A stretch of DNA of 64,000 bases from Streptomyces sp. NBC_00490 (GTDB lineage: Bacteria; Actinomycetota; Actinomycetes; Streptomycetales; Streptomycetaceae): contig NZ_CP107869.1 of the NCBI RefSeq assembly GCF_036013645.1, positions 1,736,001-1,800,000 of the forward strand, given 5' to 3'. Shown in pieces: positions 46,721 through 55,372 of the stretch. Below the pieces are notes generated by a model that did not search any database, was not told where the DNA came from, and saw only the letters and a list, made by a program, of their open reading frames with translations. Each line of letters begins with the position of its first letter. Position 1 is the first letter of the stretch. Position numbers and translations under genes: made by a program.

Positions 46721-46840
46721 GTGGCGCGACCCGTTGACTGCTCGCCGAGGACTGCGAGAGGGGACCGCGCGGCCTCGGGGCCGTACGGGCCGGCTCCTTG
46801 ACGTTCACCAGGCGGCCCCACCCGAAGGACCGCCCCGACC

Positions 46841-47896
46841 GTGCGCCGAAGTACCGCACCGAGCCGCATACCCCTGCCCCCGTTGGTGATCGGGTCGGCG
46901 CTGCTCCTTCTGGTGTCCCTGGTCGGCGGTGTGGGACTGGGGGCAGCCGGGATCGGCTGGGCGGAGGTCTTCCGGTTCCTGTGGGCCGGGCTGAGCGGCG
47001 GGACCGTGCACGCCGACGACGTCGCCGCGTACACCATCGTCTGGGAGATCCGGCTGCCGCGGGTCGTGCTCGGTGCCGTCGTCGGGGCGGGGCTCGCGGC
47101 CGTCGGGGTGGCAGTGCAGGCGATGGTCCGCAACGCGCTGGCCGACCCCTTCGTGCTCGGCATCTCCTCCGGAGCCGCGGTGGGCGCCAACGCGGTCATC
47201 CTGCTCGGCGCGTTCGCCGGGCTCGGGATCTGGGCCCTGTCGGGGGCGGCGTTCGCCTCGGCGCTCGCGGCGATGGTGCTGGTCTACGCCGCGGCCCGGT
47301 CCCCGCACGGGCTGACCCCACTGCGGCTGGTTCTCACCGGTACGGCGCTGGCGTACGGCTTCGAGGCGGTCACCACGGTCATGGTGTTCGGCGCGGCGCG
47401 CGGTGAGGCGGCCCGGTCGGCGCTGATGTGGCTCCTCGGCAGTCTGGGCGGGGCGACCTGGGCGCAGGTGCCGCTCGTCGCCGTGACCGTGGCGGCCGGG
47501 TGGGCGTGGCTGCGGTGGCGGGCCGAGTCGCTCAACGCGCTGGCGATGGGCGACGAGACCTCGGCCGCGCTGGGTGTCCGGCCGGCCTCGCTGCGACGGG
47601 AGTTGTTCCTCGTGACCGCCGCGGTGACCGGGACCGTCGTCGCGGTGAGCGGGGCCATCGGGTTCGTCGGGCTGATGGTGCCGCATGTCGTACGGATGCT
47701 CGTCGGCGCGGATCACCGGCGGGTGCTGGCCGTGGCGCCGCTCGCCGGGGCCGTCCTGCTGGTGTGGGCGGACGTGCTGTCCCGGCTGCTGCTGGCGCCC
47801 GCGGAGCTGCCCGTCGGAGTGATCACCGCCGTGGTGGGCGTGCCCGCCTTCCTGCTGCTGATGCGGCGCGGCGGCTACGCGTTCGGAGGCCGCTGA
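46841..47896 (+). CDS. BtuC-like ABC permease, cobalamin uptake
   Basis: A 351-residue FecCD/BtuC-family membrane permease with about ten membrane segments. Motifs: IRLPRVVLGAVVGAGLAAVGVAVQAMVRNALADPFVLGISSGA, MGDETSAALGV and GFVGLMVPHVVRML. It is the first of three genes (permease, ATPase, binding protein) under the cobalamin riboswitch, so the substrate is most likely vitamin B12 or a corrinoid rather than a ferric siderophore. The GTG start has AAGGA about a dozen bases upstream. Confidence 0.9.
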   Translation: MRRSTAPSRIPLPPLVIGSALLLLVSLVGGVGLGAAGIGWAEVFRFLWAGLSGGTVHADDVAAYTIVWEIRLPRVVLGAVVGAGLAAVGVAVQAMVRNALADPFVLGISSGAAVGANAVILLGAFAGLGIWALSGAAFASALAAMVLVYAAARSPHGLTPLRLVLTGTALAYGFEAVTTVMVFGAARGEAARSALMWLLGSLGGATWAQVPLVAVTVAAGWAWLRWRAESLNALAMGDETSAALGVRPASLRRELFLVTAAVTGTVVAVSGAIGFVGLMVPHVVRMLVGADHRRVLAVAPLAGAVLLVWADVLSRLLLAPAELPVGVITAVVGVPAFLLLMRRGGYAFGGR

Positions 47897-47898
47897 CG

Positions 47899-48666
47899 AT
47901 GAGGCTCGACATCGAGGACGTCACGGTCGAGATCGCCGGGGCCCGGATCGTAGACGAGCTCCGACTGGCCGTGGACAGCGGGGCGTTCGTCGGACTCGTC
48001 GGCCCCAACGGCAGCGGGAAGTCGACGCTGCTGCGCTGTGTGTACCGAGCGCTGCGGCCCGCCGGGGGCGTGGTCCGGCTCGACGGGGAGGACGTCCACG
48101 CGATGCCGGCCCGGGACACCGCCCGGGTACTGGCGGCACTGCCGCAGGAGTCGTCGGCGGAGTTCGACTTCACGGTCGCCGAGGTGGTCGCCATGGGGCG
48201 GCTGCCGCACCGGGACCGAACGGCCGCCGCCGACGCGGAGATCTGCGCCGAGGCCATGGGACGCACCGGTGTGGAGCACCTCGCCGAGCGGGGGTTCCTC
48301 GCCCTGTCCGGAGGTGAGAAGCAGCGCGTCCTGATCGCGCGCGCCCTCGCCCAGCGGCCCCGGGTGCTCGTCCTCGACGAACCCACCAACCACCTCGACA
48401 TCGCCCACCAGTTGGATGTGCTGTCCCTGCTGCGCGTCAGCGGCGTGACCGTGCTCGCCGCCCTGCACGACCTCAACCTGGCCGCCGCGCACTGCGATGT
48501 GCTGTACGTGATCGCGGGCGGCCGCGTCGTCGCGTCCGGATCACCGCACGACGTGCTCCAACCGGCCCTGCTCGCCGAGGTGTTCGGGGTGCGCGCGCAT
48601 CCCGTACGGCATCCGGAGACCGGTGCCGTCCAGCTTCTGTTCGACCTGCTTCCGCAGAAACCGTGA
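47899..48666 (+). CDS. BtuD-like ABC ATPase, cobalamin uptake
   Basis: A 255-residue ATP-binding subunit. Walker A is GPNGSGKST, the signature is LSGGEKQRV, Walker B is VLVLDEPTNHLD, and the switch histidine is in ALHDLNLAA. It follows the permease by two bases and is coupled to the binding-protein gene. It is the only FecE/BtuD-type ATPase in the window; whether it also serves the siderophore permeases, which lack one, is an open question. Confidence 0.93.
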   Translation: MRLDIEDVTVEIAGARIVDELRLAVDSGAFVGLVGPNGSGKSTLLRCVYRALRPAGGVVRLDGEDVHAMPARDTARVLAALPQESSAEFDFTVAEVVAMGRLPHRDRTAAADAEICAEAMGRTGVEHLAERGFLALSGGEKQRVLIARALAQRPRVLVLDEPTNHLDIAHQLDVLSLLRVSGVTVLAALHDLNLAAAHCDVLYVIAGGRVVASGSPHDVLQPALLAEVFGVRAHPVRHPETGAVQLLFDLLPQKP

Positions 48667-48674
48667 GGACCCCC

Positions 48675-49661
48675 ATGCGCAAACTGCTCGCCGCCGCCCT
48701 GTGTCTCGCCGCGACCGCCACCGGGTGCGGCGCGTCGGTCGAGACGACGCCGAAGGGTCCCGGGCCGTCCTCGGTCACCCTCACCAACTGCGGCGAGAAG
48801 GTGACGTTCGACAAGGTCCCCGAGCGTGTCGTCACCAACGACGTCGGGATCACCGAGCTGATGTTCGCGCTCGGCCTGGAGGACCGGATGGCAGGGTTCG
48901 CCATGCCCGACGACAAGGGCGACCTCAGCGACGTCCCCTGGAAGGACGGCTACGACAAGGTCCCGTGGCTCTCCAAGGACCAGCTCACCAAGGAGAACGT
49001 CCTCGACGCCCGCGGCGACATGGTCTTCGCGGGCTGGAACTACGGCTTCCGCGAGGACGCCGGCTTCACCCCCGACGCCCTGAAGAAGCTCGGCATCCCC
49101 TCGTACATCCTCACCGAGTCCTGCCGCAACGACCGGACGAAGACCTCGCGCGGCATCATGCCGCCCCTGGAGGCCCTCTACACCGACCTCACCAACCTCG
49201 GGAAACTGTTCGGCGTCGAGAAGCGCGCGGCCACGCTGATCTCCGGGTTCAAGAAGGAGATCGCCGACGTCCATGCAAAGGCCCCGGCGAAGAAGCCGAC
49301 GGTGTTCCTCTACGACAGCGGCCAGGACCAGCCCTTCACCTCCGGCCGCTACGCCGCCCCCGACCAGATCATCAGCGAGGCCGGCGGCGTCAATGTCATG
49401 CACGACGTAGCGGACTCCTGGACCACGGTCGGCTGGGAGAGCGTGGTGGAGCGCAATCCCGACACCATCGTGATCTGCGACTACGGCGACGTCAGCGCGG
49501 AGCAGAAGAAGAAGTTCCTGCTCTCCTACGCCCCCCTGCGCAATGTCTCCGCCGTCAAGCACCGGCGGATCTTCACGCTCGACTACGTCGATCTGGTCGA
49601 GAGCCCTCGCAATCCCTCGGCGATCGCCCGGCTCGGCGCCTACCTTCGGACGGCCGGGTGA
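48675..49661 (+). CDS. Substrate-binding lipoprotein of the cobalamin importer
   Basis: A 328-residue TroA/BtuF-type binding protein. The signal peptide ends in TATGCGAS, a lipobox with the cysteine near residue 20. The N-lobe starts KVPERVVTNDVGITELMFALGL; the C-lobe has RNPDTIVICDYGDV and ends SPRNPSAIARLGAYL. ATG at 48675 has GAGGA upstream; GTG at 48663, overlapping the ATPase stop, is possible. It completes the three-gene importer under the B12 riboswitch. Confidence 0.9.
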   Translation: MRKLLAAALCLAATATGCGASVETTPKGPGPSSVTLTNCGEKVTFDKVPERVVTNDVGITELMFALGLEDRMAGFAMPDDKGDLSDVPWKDGYDKVPWLSKDQLTKENVLDARGDMVFAGWNYGFREDAGFTPDALKKLGIPSYILTESCRNDRTKTSRGIMPPLEALYTDLTNLGKLFGVEKRAATLISGFKKEIADVHAKAPAKKPTVFLYDSGQDQPFTSGRYAAPDQIISEAGGVNVMHDVADSWTTVGWESVVERNPDTIVICDYGDVSAEQKKKFLLSYAPLRNVSAVKHRRIFTLDYVDLVESPRNPSAIARLGAYLRTAG

Positions 49662-49680
49662 CCGACCGGGGTACGGCGTC

Positions 49681-50223
49681 TCACGGGCGCCGGTACAGGG
49701 CGGGGTCGGGGTGCGGGGTGAAGCCGAGCTCGCGGTAGAGCGGTTCGCCCTCCGCGGAGGCGTACAGGTCGACGCGTGCGACCTCGCGGTCCCGGAACCA
49801 GTCGAGCAGGCCTCGCATGATCGCGCGGCTGTGGCCGCGCCGCCGGTGCGCGGGGTCGGTGATCACGCCGATGACCTGACCGATCCGGCCGTTGTGGAGG
49901 TGCGGCCCCGGCAGCCGTTGCTCGAGGGTGCCGATCCCGCAGGCGGCGAGGCGGCCGTCGGTGCCGTCCACGACGAGGATGCGTACGCCGTCCGCGGTCA
50001 GTTGCTCCTTGAGCACCACGGCCAGGGCGTCCAGCCAGCCGTCGTCCGCCGCCGCGGGGTCGAAGAAGTCGCCTCCGAGATGCTCGAACAGCAGCGTCCG
50101 CAGGCGGACGAGTTCGACGAGGTCGTACTCCACGGCCTGCCGTACGCCGGATACGGCCTGGCGTTCGTCGGTCACGGCCTGCCGTACGTCGGATCGGGGT
50201 CCGGTGCGTTGTTCCATGACCAT
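49681..50223 (-). CDS. GNAT-family N-acetyltransferase with N-terminal heptad repeats
   Basis: A 180-residue acetyl-CoA-dependent N-acetyltransferase. The acetyl-CoA-binding region is IGVITDPAHRRRGHSRAIM (about 115-133), with the RRRGH version of the R/QxxGxG/A loop. The C-terminal YRELGFTPHPDPALY is typical. The N-terminus carries three near-identical heptads (VRQAV, ERQAV, VRQAV), encoded by a 21-bp direct repeat, probably a short amphipathic helix. Substrate unknown. Two ATGs six bases apart can serve as the start. It is divergent from the CGNR gene with only 20 bases between the starts. Confidence 0.82.
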   Translation of the reverse strand: MVMEQRTGPRSDVRQAVTDERQAVSGVRQAVEYDLVELVRLRTLLFEHLGGDFFDPAAADDGWLDALAVVLKEQLTADGVRILVVDGTDGRLAACGIGTLEQRLPGPHLHNGRIGQVIGVITDPAHRRRGHSRAIMRGLLDWFRDREVARVDLYASAEGEPLYRELGFTPHPDPALYRRP

Positions 50224-50243
50224 GACCCTGATGTAATGACCTT

Positions 50244-50762
50244 ATGCACCTCAACCCTTACGGCGAGGATGCCGTGAATCTGGCCGCCGACCTGGCCAAC
50301 CGCCGCCCGGTGAGCGCCGAGGAGCTCGCCGACCGCTGCCGAGCCGCCGGTCTGGTGGTGGAGGGCCCGGCCACGCCGGAGGATCTGGAGCGCACGGCGG
50401 TCGTGCTGGACACGTGGGAGAAGGTCGTCGACACCACGGACGAGCACGAGCGCGCCGACCTGGTCAACGGGATGCTGGCCGCGGCCGCCGCCTACCCGAG
50501 GATGACCAACCACGTGGGCACCGGCTGGCATCTGCACTACCGCGACGGGGGACAGCCGCTCAGCGGCGTGCTGTTCTCCCTGATCGCCGTGGGCACCGCC
50601 CTCCACCTGACGGGACGCGGCGTGCACCGTCTCAGGCGCTGCGCCGTGACGGAGTGCACCACGGTCTTCGCCGACACCTCACGCACGGGCAGACAGCGCT
50701 ACTGCTCCCCGCGCTGCGCCAACCGCGACGCGGTCCGCCGCCACCGGGCCCGCGCCGCCTAG
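50244..50762 (+). CDS. CGNR zinc-finger transcriptional regulator
   Basis: A 172-residue DNA-binding protein of the CGNR family. The N-terminal ABATE-like domain (about 1-115) is a stress-linked sensor fold. The C-terminal zinc finger (about 128-170) has two Cys pairs in RRCAVTECTTVFADTSRTG and RYCSPRCANRDAVRRHR; the family CGNR tetrad reads CANR here. It may regulate the divergent GNAT gene; the 20-base gap means the promoters overlap and at least one mRNA may be nearly leaderless. Confidence 0.88.
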   Translation: MHLNPYGEDAVNLAADLANRRPVSAEELADRCRAAGLVVEGPATPEDLERTAVVLDTWEKVVDTTDEHERADLVNGMLAAAAAYPRMTNHVGTGWHLHYRDGGQPLSGVLFSLIAVGTALHLTGRGVHRLRRCAVTECTTVFADTSRTGRQRYCSPRCANRDAVRRHRARAA

Positions 50763-50805
50763 GGGTACCGAACGGGTACCGGACGGCCGAGCAGGTCGGA
50801 GAGGG

Positions 50806-51861
50806 TCAGTCCTGGACGGTCTTGCCGCGGCCCCACGCCCAGGCGAGGCGGTCCGCGCCGGACTGGTTGGTGGTGGCCAGCCAGGGCTTGGACGGGGTGC
50901 CGGTCAGCTTCTGGATCGAGTACGTGTCGTCGGTGCGCAGCCCCGGCCAGTACACGGAGCCCATCTTCAGCTCGCGGAAGGTGTCGGTGACGGCCTGGAT
51001 GAAGTTGACGTAGTTGTCGTCCGGGGTCGGCACGTTGTAGTTCAGGCCGGTCGTCATCGGGGCGCCGAACTCGTCCGCGACGGTCCGGTTCGCGCAGTCA
51101 CCGATACGCACCTTGAGGTCGGCGACCCACTCGTCGTAGGTGGCGTACGACTTCCAGAAGCCGTAGTGGTGCAGCGACAGGTACGTGCCCTTGAGTCGCG
51201 GGTCGGCGCAGACCGAGGTGACGTGGTCGTTGTAGCCGGCGCCGCTGACGAAGACCCGGTTGCGCGGCACCTTCGCGTAGGTCCGGAGCCACTTCGCCGC
51301 TATGTCGGCCCACTCGGTGTCGGTGTAGCCGTGCGGCTCGTTCATCGGCTCGAAGTAGACCTTCGAGTTGTTCTTGTACGCCTTCACCACGGTGTCCCAC
51401 ATGGGCCAGTAGGTGGCGGTGTCGTCGATGTAGCCGTCCTTGCGCTCCCCCGTGCCCTCCCAGTAGGACACGATGACCTTGAAGCCCTGCGCGGTCGCCG
51501 CGTCGATGACACCGCGGTACGACTTCCAGTACGCGCCGTTGACGGTGTACGGGTTGATCGGCAGCCGGACGGTGTTGGCGCCGAGGTTCGCGCGGAACGC
51601 CGCGATGATCCGGCTCGACTTGGCGTACGTCTCCCGGTAGCTGTCCGAGGTCGACAGGCCGGACAGCTGGAGCAGGTCGTCGGCGAAGTTGTCGCGGGGG
51701 TCGGCCCAGTTGACGCCCTTGAACTGGGTGGTGTCGGTGCTCGGCGCCGCGGAGGCCGGGCTGCCCGCCAGGGTGGCGCCGGTCACGGCGGCGACCGCGA
51801 CCGCGGCGAAGGTGGCGCGCAGTCGAGGGGTGAGACGAGTGCTGACAGGGGTCTTGCGCAT
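50806..51861 (-). CDS. Secreted GH5-family glycoside hydrolase
   Basis: An extracellular glycosidase of 351 residues, likely a cellulase or related beta-glycanase. A long signal peptide with twin-basic start (MRKTPVSTRLTPRLR) and hydrophobic core ends near SPASAAPST. The (beta/alpha)8 domain has the acid/base glutamate in FEPMNEPHGY, the HHYGFW segment and the nucleophile glutamate in TVADEFGAP. No carbohydrate-binding module is attached. The ATG has GGAAGGGC upstream. A perfect LacI-type operator lies 25 bases upstream and a divergent LacI repressor gene follows, so sugar induction is likely. Confidence 0.87.
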   Translation of the reverse strand: MRKTPVSTRLTPRLRATFAAVAVAAVTGATLAGSPASAAPSTDTTQFKGVNWADPRDNFADDLLQLSGLSTSDSYRETYAKSSRIIAAFRANLGANTVRLPINPYTVNGAYWKSYRGVIDAATAQGFKVIVSYWEGTGERKDGYIDDTATYWPMWDTVVKAYKNNSKVYFEPMNEPHGYTDTEWADIAAKWLRTYAKVPRNRVFVSGAGYNDHVTSVCADPRLKGTYLSLHHYGFWKSYATYDEWVADLKVRIGDCANRTVADEFGAPMTTGLNYNVPTPDDNYVNFIQAVTDTFRELKMGSVYWPGLRTDDTYSIQKLTGTPSKPWLATTNQSGADRLAWAWGRGKTVQD

Positions 51862-51885
51862 CGACGTGCCCTTCCAGGACGACAG

Positions 51886-51903
51886 CATGTTTACGTAAAC
51901 ATG
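51886..51903. promoter_or_regulatory. LacI-family operator (perfect palindrome)
   Basis: CATGTTTACGTAAACATG is an 18-bp perfect palindrome with the central CG of LacI/GalR operators. It lies just upstream of the GH5 gene and 106 bases from the LacI gene start. The neighbouring repressor is its probable ligand. Confidence 0.85.
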
Positions 51904-52009
51904 ACGGCGCCGGAATCGTGACATCCGCCCCAGCAGCCGTCAAGGTTTCCCACACGTAACATCCGATGCGCCGCGCAACCGCGCTCACATCCGATCGAAG
52001 GAGGCATCA

Positions 52010-53056
52010 GTGGTGGAACGGGGTGGCTCCGACGTGCCCGGCGGACGCCGTAAACAGCGGGTGTCCATGGCCGACGTCGCCCAGCTCGCGGGCGTCTCGT
52101 CCCAGACGGTCTCGCGGGTCGCCAACGGCCAGCCCGGGGTGATCGACTCGACGCGGGAGCAGGTGCTCGCGGCGATGCGGGAGCTGGGCTACCGGCCCAA
52201 CAGCGCGGCCCGCGCCCTGCGTTACGGCCAGTTCAACACCATCGGCGTGATCCTCTTCAGCCTCTCCTCCACCGGCAACAGCCGTACCGTGGAGGCGATC
52301 GCCACCCACGCCGCGGCCGAGGGCTACGCGATCACCCTGATCCCCATCGACGTCCCGACGCAGGACAATGTGCTGGGCGCCTTCACACGCATGGGCGAGC
52401 TGGCCGTCGACGCCGTCATCGTCATCATGGAGATCCGTCTCCTCGACGCAGGCACCGTCCAACTCCCGCCCGGCGTCCACGCCGTGGTCGTGGACTCCGA
52501 CGCCGGCGACCGCTACACCGTGGTCGACACCGACCAGGCGGACGGCGCGCGCCAGGCCGTGGAGCATCTGCTCGACCTGGGCCATCGCACGGTATGGCAT
52601 GTCACCGGTCCGCAGAGCTCCTTCTCGGGTCAGCGCCGGACCCAGGCGTGGCGCGAGGTCCTGACGGAGGCCGGACGTCCCGTACCACCGCCGCTGCACG
52701 GCGACTGGTCGGCCGAGTCGGGGTACGCGGCCGGCCTCGCGCTCGCCGAACAGCCCGACTGCACGGCCGTGTTCGCGGCCAACGACCAGATGGCGCTGGG
52801 CCTGTTGCGCGCCTTCCACGAGCGTGGCCGCGCCGTCCCCGACGACATCAGCGTGGTCGGCTTCGACGACATCCCCGAGGCGGCGTTCTTCGTACCGCCC
52901 CTGACCACCGTCCACCAGGACTTCGCCGAGGTGGGCCACCGCTGTGTGCAGAAGGCACTCCAGCAGATCCGCACCCGCGACGGCTCCGGGCCGGGCACCG
53001 ACCTGGTCCCGACCCGGCTGGTCCTCAGACAGAGCACCGCTCCCCCACGGGGCTGA
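52010..53056 (+). CDS. LacI-family transcriptional repressor
   Basis: A 348-residue LacI/GalR repressor. The N-terminal HTH reads VSMADVAQLAGVSSQTVSRVANG (about 17-39), with the hinge helix in GYRPNSAARALR. The periplasmic-binding-like core (about 80-340) has AVFAANDQMALGLL and VSVVGFDDIPEAAFF, the effector-binding and dimer segments. GAAGGAGG precedes the GTG start. It is divergent from the GH5 glycosidase, whose promoter holds an 18-bp perfect operator; autoregulated sugar-responsive control of both is the expected arrangement. Confidence 0.92.
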   Translation: MVERGGSDVPGGRRKQRVSMADVAQLAGVSSQTVSRVANGQPGVIDSTREQVLAAMRELGYRPNSAARALRYGQFNTIGVILFSLSSTGNSRTVEAIATHAAAEGYAITLIPIDVPTQDNVLGAFTRMGELAVDAVIVIMEIRLLDAGTVQLPPGVHAVVVDSDAGDRYTVVDTDQADGARQAVEHLLDLGHRTVWHVTGPQSSFSGQRRTQAWREVLTEAGRPVPPPLHGDWSAESGYAAGLALAEQPDCTAVFAANDQMALGLLRAFHERGRAVPDDISVVGFDDIPEAAFFVPPLTTVHQDFAEVGHRCVQKALQQIRTRDGSGPGTDLVPTRLVLRQSTAPPRG

Positions 53057-53139
53057 CCGCCACGCGCTCGGGGCCGAAATCGTGGTTCCAGCGGGTAGGA
53101 AGGTCTCGCGCCCGAGCGGTCCCGGCTCTGCGCAGGGGC

Positions 53140-53364
53140 GTGCTGTGGTTCGCCCTCGGCGCCGCGGGCGCCTTCGTGCTCGCTCTGCCCGTCGCCCTGT
53201 GGTTCGACGCGCCGCGCGCGATCTCCCTCACCACGCCGTCGGGCACCCACGTTTCCGGTGTCTCGGTCCCGCCCTGGTCGGCGGAACCGGCCGGTTTCGG
53301 AAGCGACGGGCGTCTGCCCTGCTCCTACCGCCGGTCGGCGGCATGGCCGCGGCGGTGTGGGTGA
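53140..53364 (+). other. Possible fragment of a membrane protein
   Basis: In this frame a hydrophobic stretch, VLWFALGAAGAFVLALPVAL, is followed by about 50 polar residues and a stop. A GTG lies in front but no ribosome site is convincing. It could be the start of a small membrane gene, or the relic of one disrupted by the repeat that begins 70 bases later. Apart from this and the repeat, nothing else recognisable was seen in 53057-54161. Confidence 0.25.
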
Positions 53365-53434
53365 CCGTCCGCTTCGACATGCGGACGGCCGAGACGGCGG
53401 TGGCGTTGCGACCACGGTCGCGGCGTGACCGGAG

Positions 53435-53940
53435 GTGTCGCGGGCGGCACCGGCTGCGGGCTGGACGCCGGAATGACCCCAGCTGTCGCAGGCGCCACCG
53501 ACTGTGGGCCGGTCTGCGGGCTGACCAAAGCTGTCGCAAGCGCCATCGACTGCGGGCCGGTCGCCCGGAGAACCCCACCTGTCGCAGACGGCACCGGCTA
53601 AGGGCCTGTCTGCGGGGTGACCTGAGCTGTCGCAGGCGCCACCGACTGCGGGCCGGTCTGCGGGCTGACCAAAACTGTCGCGGGCGCCACCGACTGCGGG
53701 CCGGTCGCCCGGATAACCCCACCTGTCGCAGACGGCACCGGCTAAGGGCCAGTCTGCGGGGTGACCTGAGCTGTCGCAGGCGCCACCGACTGCGGGCTGG
53801 CCTGCGGGCTGACCAAAACTGTCGCGGGCGCCATCGGCTGCGGGCCGGTCGCCCGGATAACCCCACCTGTCGCAGACGGCACCGACTGCGGGCCGGTCTG
53901 CGGGGTGACCTGAGCTGTCGCAGGCGTCATCGACGGCTGG
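53435..53940. repeat. 48-bp minisatellite with 144-bp higher-order period
   Basis: About ten tandem 48-bp units start at 53435, 53483, 53531, 53579, 53627, 53675, 53723, 53771, 53819 and 53867, most with CTGTCGC. The ends cycle in three types: GACCAAA (A), AACCCCAC (B) and GTGACCTGAG (C), giving three ABC sets of 144 bp from 53483 to 53914. Because 48 is a multiple of three, several frames stay open as 16-residue repeats; none has a good start or known domain, and C units often contain CTAAG, which stops one minus frame. Confidence 0.92.
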
Positions 53941-54161
53941 TCGCCGGCTCGCCGTCTGCTTCGGCCGCGGTCTCGCCGGTAAGCCTGCCGACCTGGCCGC
54001 ACCAGTAGTGCCCGCCGACTTCCTGGGGCAGGACCGCGGAATCAACGCTCGCGGTGTCGGAGCCGACGGCGGACGTCCGGCGACGGGCCACCGGCAGCGG
54101 GCGGACAACCCGGGCGTGGGGACGCGTGAGGGCCCGGCCGGGTGGGGCCGGGCCCCGTGAG

Positions 54162-55313
54162 TCAGGCGGTGTGGAGGGTCAGGCCGTAGCGGTTGAGGAT
54201 CTCGTTGACGGGCTGGAACCAGGTCTCGCCGCCGCTGCCGCAGTTGCCCCAGCCGCCGGAGGTGACGCCCTGGGCCTGGTCGCCGCTGATGAACGAGCCG
54301 CCGGAGTCACCGGGTTCGGCGCAGACGCTGGTCTTGGTCATCTGACGCACGGCGCCCTGGCTGTAGTTGACGGTCTCGTTCATCGCGAGGACCGTGCCGC
54401 AGTGCCAGTGGGTGGTCGAACCGGAGCGGCAGATCGAGGAGCCGACAGGGGCCACGTTCGAGCCGCGTACGAGCTGGTCGGAGACGGTGCCCCAGCCGAG
54501 CACGACCGGCACCGTCCACCAGCCGCTGCCCACGTTGACCCAGGCGTAGTCGTTCTCCGGGAAGGACGAGCCCTGGAAGTTGCCGACGTAGCTGCGGTCC
54601 CAGCCGTAGACGGCGGCGGACGGCTGCCCGCAGTGCCCGGCGGTGATGAACCCGCCGTACACCGAGAACCCAATGGAACAGCGGACGTTGCCGGTGTAGT
54701 AGGGGTCGCCGCCGACGGTTCCGGCGGCAAGGGTCTGGGGTGCGGCGGAGACGTGCCGGACGGTGACGGGGCCCGCGCGGTGGGCCCGGGCCGTGAACCG
54801 CCGGACATCGTTGTCGGCACGCTCGCTCGCGACGACGTTCACGACGACGGTGCTCGCCTTCGGGTCCACGTGCCAGCTGCTCACTCCCGCGGGCGCGGGC
54901 AGTTTGTCGAGTCGCGCCTGGGTGGCGGCCAGTTCGCGCGCGCTGTGCGTGACGGTGCGGACGGTGGCGCCCGTGGCCCGCACGTCCCGGAGGGTCGCCG
55001 GCGTCGCGTCCGGGGTGAGGCCGACGGTCAGCCGGCCGGCGGTGGCGTCGAACCAGGTGCCGCCGAAGGAAGACCCGGCGGCTCGGCGGACCTTGGGCTC
55101 CAGGGCCGTGGCCCGCCGCTCGGCCGCGAGCCTCTCCTCGGCCTCGGCCTTCGAGAGGTTCAGGTCGCGCTGCATGGCGGTGAGGAGACCGGTCGAGGCG
55201 GGTGCCTTCGCGGCGGAATCGCCGGCCGAGGCGGGCGTGGTGCCCGCGGCGAGACCGGCGCCGAGCGTGAGCAGCACGGCCAGGGCGGCACGGGTCAATC
55301 TGGTGCGTCTCAT
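54162..55313 (-). CDS. Secreted streptogrisin/alpha-lytic-type serine protease
   Basis: An extracellular S1-family protease made as a 383-residue prepro-enzyme. The signal peptide (about 1-30) ends near TPASAGD. The propeptide (about 35-195) is an alpha-lytic-type foldase region (LTVGLTPDATPATLRDV). The mature domain has the triad His in FITAGHCGQ, Asp in PENDYAWVNV and Ser in EPGDSGGSFISG, with cysteine pairs typical of streptogrisins C and D. No chitin-binding tail is present. A 14-bp palindrome lies 60 bases upstream. It is divergent from the PKS cluster. Confidence 0.93.
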   Translation of the reverse strand: MRRTRLTRAALAVLLTLGAGLAAGTTPASAGDSAAKAPASTGLLTAMQRDLNLSKAEAEERLAAERRATALEPKVRRAAGSSFGGTWFDATAGRLTVGLTPDATPATLRDVRATGATVRTVTHSARELAATQARLDKLPAPAGVSSWHVDPKASTVVVNVVASERADNDVRRFTARAHRAGPVTVRHVSAAPQTLAAGTVGGDPYYTGNVRCSIGFSVYGGFITAGHCGQPSAAVYGWDRSYVGNFQGSSFPENDYAWVNVGSGWWTVPVVLGWGTVSDQLVRGSNVAPVGSSICRSGSTTHWHCGTVLAMNETVNYSQGAVRQMTKTSVCAEPGDSGGSFISGDQAQGVTSGGWGNCGSGGETWFQPVNEILNRYGLTLHTA

Positions 55314-55372
55314 GGGGGTTGCCCTTCGTCGTTCCAGTGGAGTGGGGTGGAACCGCAGGAGCAGTGGATCTC

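Noticed and set aside
46841..49661. Second ferric-siderophore importer
   Set aside because: The family is shared with iron importers, but the cobalamin riboswitch in front and the lack of an iron box point to B12.
53435..53940. CRISPR array
   Set aside because: Units are directly adjacent with no unique spacers, and no cas genes are present.
52630..54108. A 492-residue minus-strand frame with 16-residue repeats through the minisatellite
   Set aside because: It stays open only because 48 is divisible by three and the DNA is GC-rich. It runs into the antisense of the LacI gene and lacks a convincing start. Kept only as a question under the repeat.
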